Notes under the pieces: generated by a model | The model's input: only the letters and a program-made list of their open reading frames with translations | Told to the model about the DNA's origin: nothing | Databases searched by the model: none | Translations under genes and position numbers: made by a program | Origin: Microbacteriaceae bacterium | GTDB lineage: Bacteria > Actinomycetota > Actinomycetes > Actinomycetales > Microbacteriaceae | Direction: 5' to 3' | Length of the DNA: 7,891 bases | NCBI GenBank assembly: GCA_030840185.1 | Contig: JAUZFY010000189.1 | Coordinates: 1-7,891 of the forward strand | In this document: in pieces, positions 6,384 through 7,891 of the stretch | Layout of the letters: every line of letters begins with the position of its first letter | How positions within the stretch are numbered: position 1 is the first letter of the stretch

Positions 6384-7891
6384 TTCGGCCGAACGGGAGA
6401 CCGAGCATCGTCCCGTCCTGGTAATTGACTTCGGCGCGCAATACGCGCAACTCATCGCCCGCCGGGTGCGGGAGGCGAACGTCTACTCCGAGATCGTTCC
6501 ACACACCATCAGCGCGGAGGAGGTTGCGGCTCGCAACCCCGCAGGCATTGTGCTGAGTGGCGGACCATCGAGCGTGTATGAGCCCGGCTCGCCGACCCTC
6601 GACCCGGGCATCCTGCAGCTTGGCGTGCCGGTGCTCGGCATTTGCTACGGCTTTCAGGTGATGGCGCAGCAGCTCGGCGGCGAGGTGGCCAACACCGGAT
6701 TGCGCGAGTACGGATCCACGGAGGTGACCCTCGTGCCCGGAACGAGCACCCTGCTTGGCGACCAGCCGGCCGAGCAGACCGCCTGGATGAGTCACGGGGA
6801 CTCCGTCTCCAAGGCCCCGGACGGTTTCACCGTTCTCGCCTCGAGCGCCTCGACTCCGGTCGCCGCGTTCGCAAGCGACGAGCGCCGGATGTACGGAGTG
6901 CAGTGGCACCCGGAGGTCAAGCACTCCGAGTTTGGCCAGCACGTGCTCGAGAACTTCCTGCACGACGCCGCGGGGATCCCGGCGGACTGGAACAGCGGCA
7001 GCGTGATCGCCGAGCAGGTCGAACGGATCCGCGCCCAGGTTGGCTCCGGGCGTGTCATCTGCGGCCTGTCCGGTGGCGTCGACTCCGCGGTTGCCGCCGC
7101 CCTCGTGCACAAGGCGGTCGGCGACCAGCTCGTCTGCATCTTCGTCGACCACGGCCTGTTGCGGCAGGACGAGCGCCGGCAGGTCGAGGAGGACTATGTC
7201 GCCTCCACCGGGGTGCGGCTCGTCACGGTCGACGCGGTCGATCAGTTCCTCGACGCCCTCACCGGCGTCACAGACCCCGAGACGAAGCGCAAGATCATCG
7301 GCCGGGAGTTCATCCGCTCGTTCGAGAACGCCGCGGAAGCTCTCGTGCTCGAGGCGAAGGGCGACGGCGCGTCGATCGATTTCCTCGTGCAGGGCACCCT
7401 GTATCCGGATGTCGTGGAGTCTGGCGGCGGAACCGGAACCGCGAACATCAAGAGCCACCACAACGTGGGGGGCCTGCCGGAGGACCTGCAATTCGCTCTG
7501 GTCGAGCCGCTTCGCACCCTGTTCAAGGATGAGGTGCGCGCGATCGGCCGGGAACTCGGGCTTCCGGAGGTGATCGTCGGGCGTCAACCGTTCCCCGGAC
7601 CGGGCCTCGGCATTCGCATCGTCGGTGAAGTCACCCGAGATCGACTCGAACTGTTGCGCACCGCCGACGCCATAGTTCGGGAAGAGCTGACCGCGGCGGG
7701 CCTCGATCAGGAGATCTGGCAGTGCCCCGTCGTGCTTCTGGCGGACGTCCGCTCCGTCGGGGTGCAGGGCGACGGTCGCACCTATGGTCACCCCATCGTG
7801 CTGCGCCCGGTGTCTTCGGAAGACGCGATGACGGCCGACTGGACCCGACTCCCGTACGACCTGCTCGCCCGAATCTCCAACCGGATCACGA
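6376..7891 (+). CDS. guaA: GMP synthase (glutamine-hydrolysing), 3' partial
   Basis: GuaA converts XMP to GMP using ATP and glutamine, the last step of guanine nucleotide synthesis in the cytoplasm. The frame runs off the window; 505 residues are visible, and about 20 (the conserved end after ISNRIT) are probably missing. The class I glutamine amidotransferase domain begins [17 protein letters not shown] and has the catalytic C90 in GICYGF, with H178 and E180 in QWHPEV. The ATP pyrophosphatase domain carries the P-loop SGGVDS at 232-237. The C-terminal dimerisation domain contains [10 protein letters not shown] (403-412). All key residues are present, so the enzyme should be active. The start is odd: between the in-frame TAA at 6136 and the GTG at 6466 there is no ATG, GTG or TTG, and that GTG would delete the first beta strand. 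ATC at 6376, six bases after GGAGG, fits best; CTG at 6418 is a weaker choice. The ATC start overlaps DUF3817 by eight bases. Confidence 0.95.
   Translation, partial: MTNSAERETEHRPVLVIDFGAQYAQLIARRVREANVYSEIVPHTISAEEVAARNPAGIVLSGGPSSVYEPGSPTLDPGILQLGVPVLGICYGFQVMAQQLGGEVANTGLREYGSTEVTLVPGTSTLLGDQPAEQTAWMSHGDSVSKAPDGFTVLASSASTPVAAFASDERRMYGVQWHPEVKHSEFGQHVLENFLHDAAGIPADWNSGSVIAEQVERIRAQVGSGRVICGLSGGVDSAVAAALVHKAVGDQLVCIFVDHGLLRQDERRQVEEDYVASTGVRLVTVDAVDQFLDALTGVTDPETKRKIIGREFIRSFENAAEALVLEAKGDGASIDFLVQGTLYPDVVESGGGTGTANIKSHHNVGGLPEDLQFALVEPLRTLFKDEVRAIGRELGLPEVIVGRQPFPGPGLGIRIVGEVTRDRLELLRTADAIVREELTAAGLDQEIWQCPVVLLADVRSVGVQGDGRTYGHPIVLRPVSSEDAMTADWTRLPYDLLARISNRIT

Noticed and set aside
6384..6420. 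Frameshift or deletion at the guaA 5' end
   Set aside because: The frame is intact from ATC 6376 onward and the Shine-Dalgarno spacing is ideal; neither other frame offers a start that would join the GuaA sequence by a simple shift.
6418..6420. CTG as the guaA start
   Set aside because: No Shine-Dalgarno sequence at usable distance (GGGAG is 18 bases away), and it would begin inside the first conserved strand; kept only as a fallback.
6301..7791. Long antisense open frame (496 codons) opposite guaA
   Set aside because: The + strand encodes an intact GuaA with all catalytic motifs; the antisense product is low-complexity, and such frames arise from G/C at third codon positions.
1..7891. CRISPR array, insertion sequence, tRNA, phage or defence genes
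   Set aside because: No spaced repeats beyond the single 22-base pair, no transposase or terminal inverted repeats, no tRNA-like fold, and all genes match housekeeping or transporter families.

Overview
The window reads as chromosomal DNA from a high-GC actinobacterium. Microbacteriaceae is the most likely family, judging by gene content, third-position G/C codon use, GTG/ATG starts, a TANNNT-type -10 box with no clear -35, and an actinobacterial GuaB3 protein. The family assignment is an inference from the sequence; no database search was run. Every supported gene is on the + strand. I see no mobile element, CRISPR array, tRNA or rRNA.

Layout: positions 1-195 hold GC-rich DNA with no convincing gene, a 22-base direct repeat and a hairpin, ending in a promoter (-10 box 184-189) placed so that transcription would begin at or next to the GTG of the first gene. 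The first transcription unit is guaB3 (196-1314, an IMP dehydrogenase-related protein with no CBS domain and no cysteine) followed 24 bases later by glpD (1339-3069, FAD-dependent glycerol-3-phosphate dehydrogenase). A 113-base gap (3070-3182) carries a second promoter with nearly the same -10 sequence. The second unit is tightly packed: a small regulatory subunit with a TrkA-C (RCK_C) domain (3183-3713), a CPA2 cation:proton antiporter (3717-5117), a SURF1-family cytochrome oxidase assembly factor (5120-5926), a DUF3817 membrane protein (5931-6383) and guaA, GMP synthase (6376 to beyond the window end). Gaps are 2 to 4 bases, with an 8-base overlap before guaA, so one polycistronic mRNA is expected.

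How the genes fit together: GuaA makes GMP from XMP. GuaB3 is related to the enzyme that makes XMP, but here lacks the residues that enzyme needs. GlpD and SURF1 both serve the respiratory chain: GlpD feeds electrons to quinone, and SURF1 helps mature the aa3-type oxidase. The antiporter and its subunit resemble the KhtT/KhtU K+/H+ efflux system of Bacillus. The locus is therefore mainly housekeeping.

The strongest oddities are these. guaA has no ATG, GTG or TTG that could start it: a strong Shine-Dalgarno sequence points instead to an ATC codon. guaB3 is probably leaderless. Six consecutive proteins, about 2,000 residues, contain no cysteine at all. I did not find a convincing new multi-gene system.
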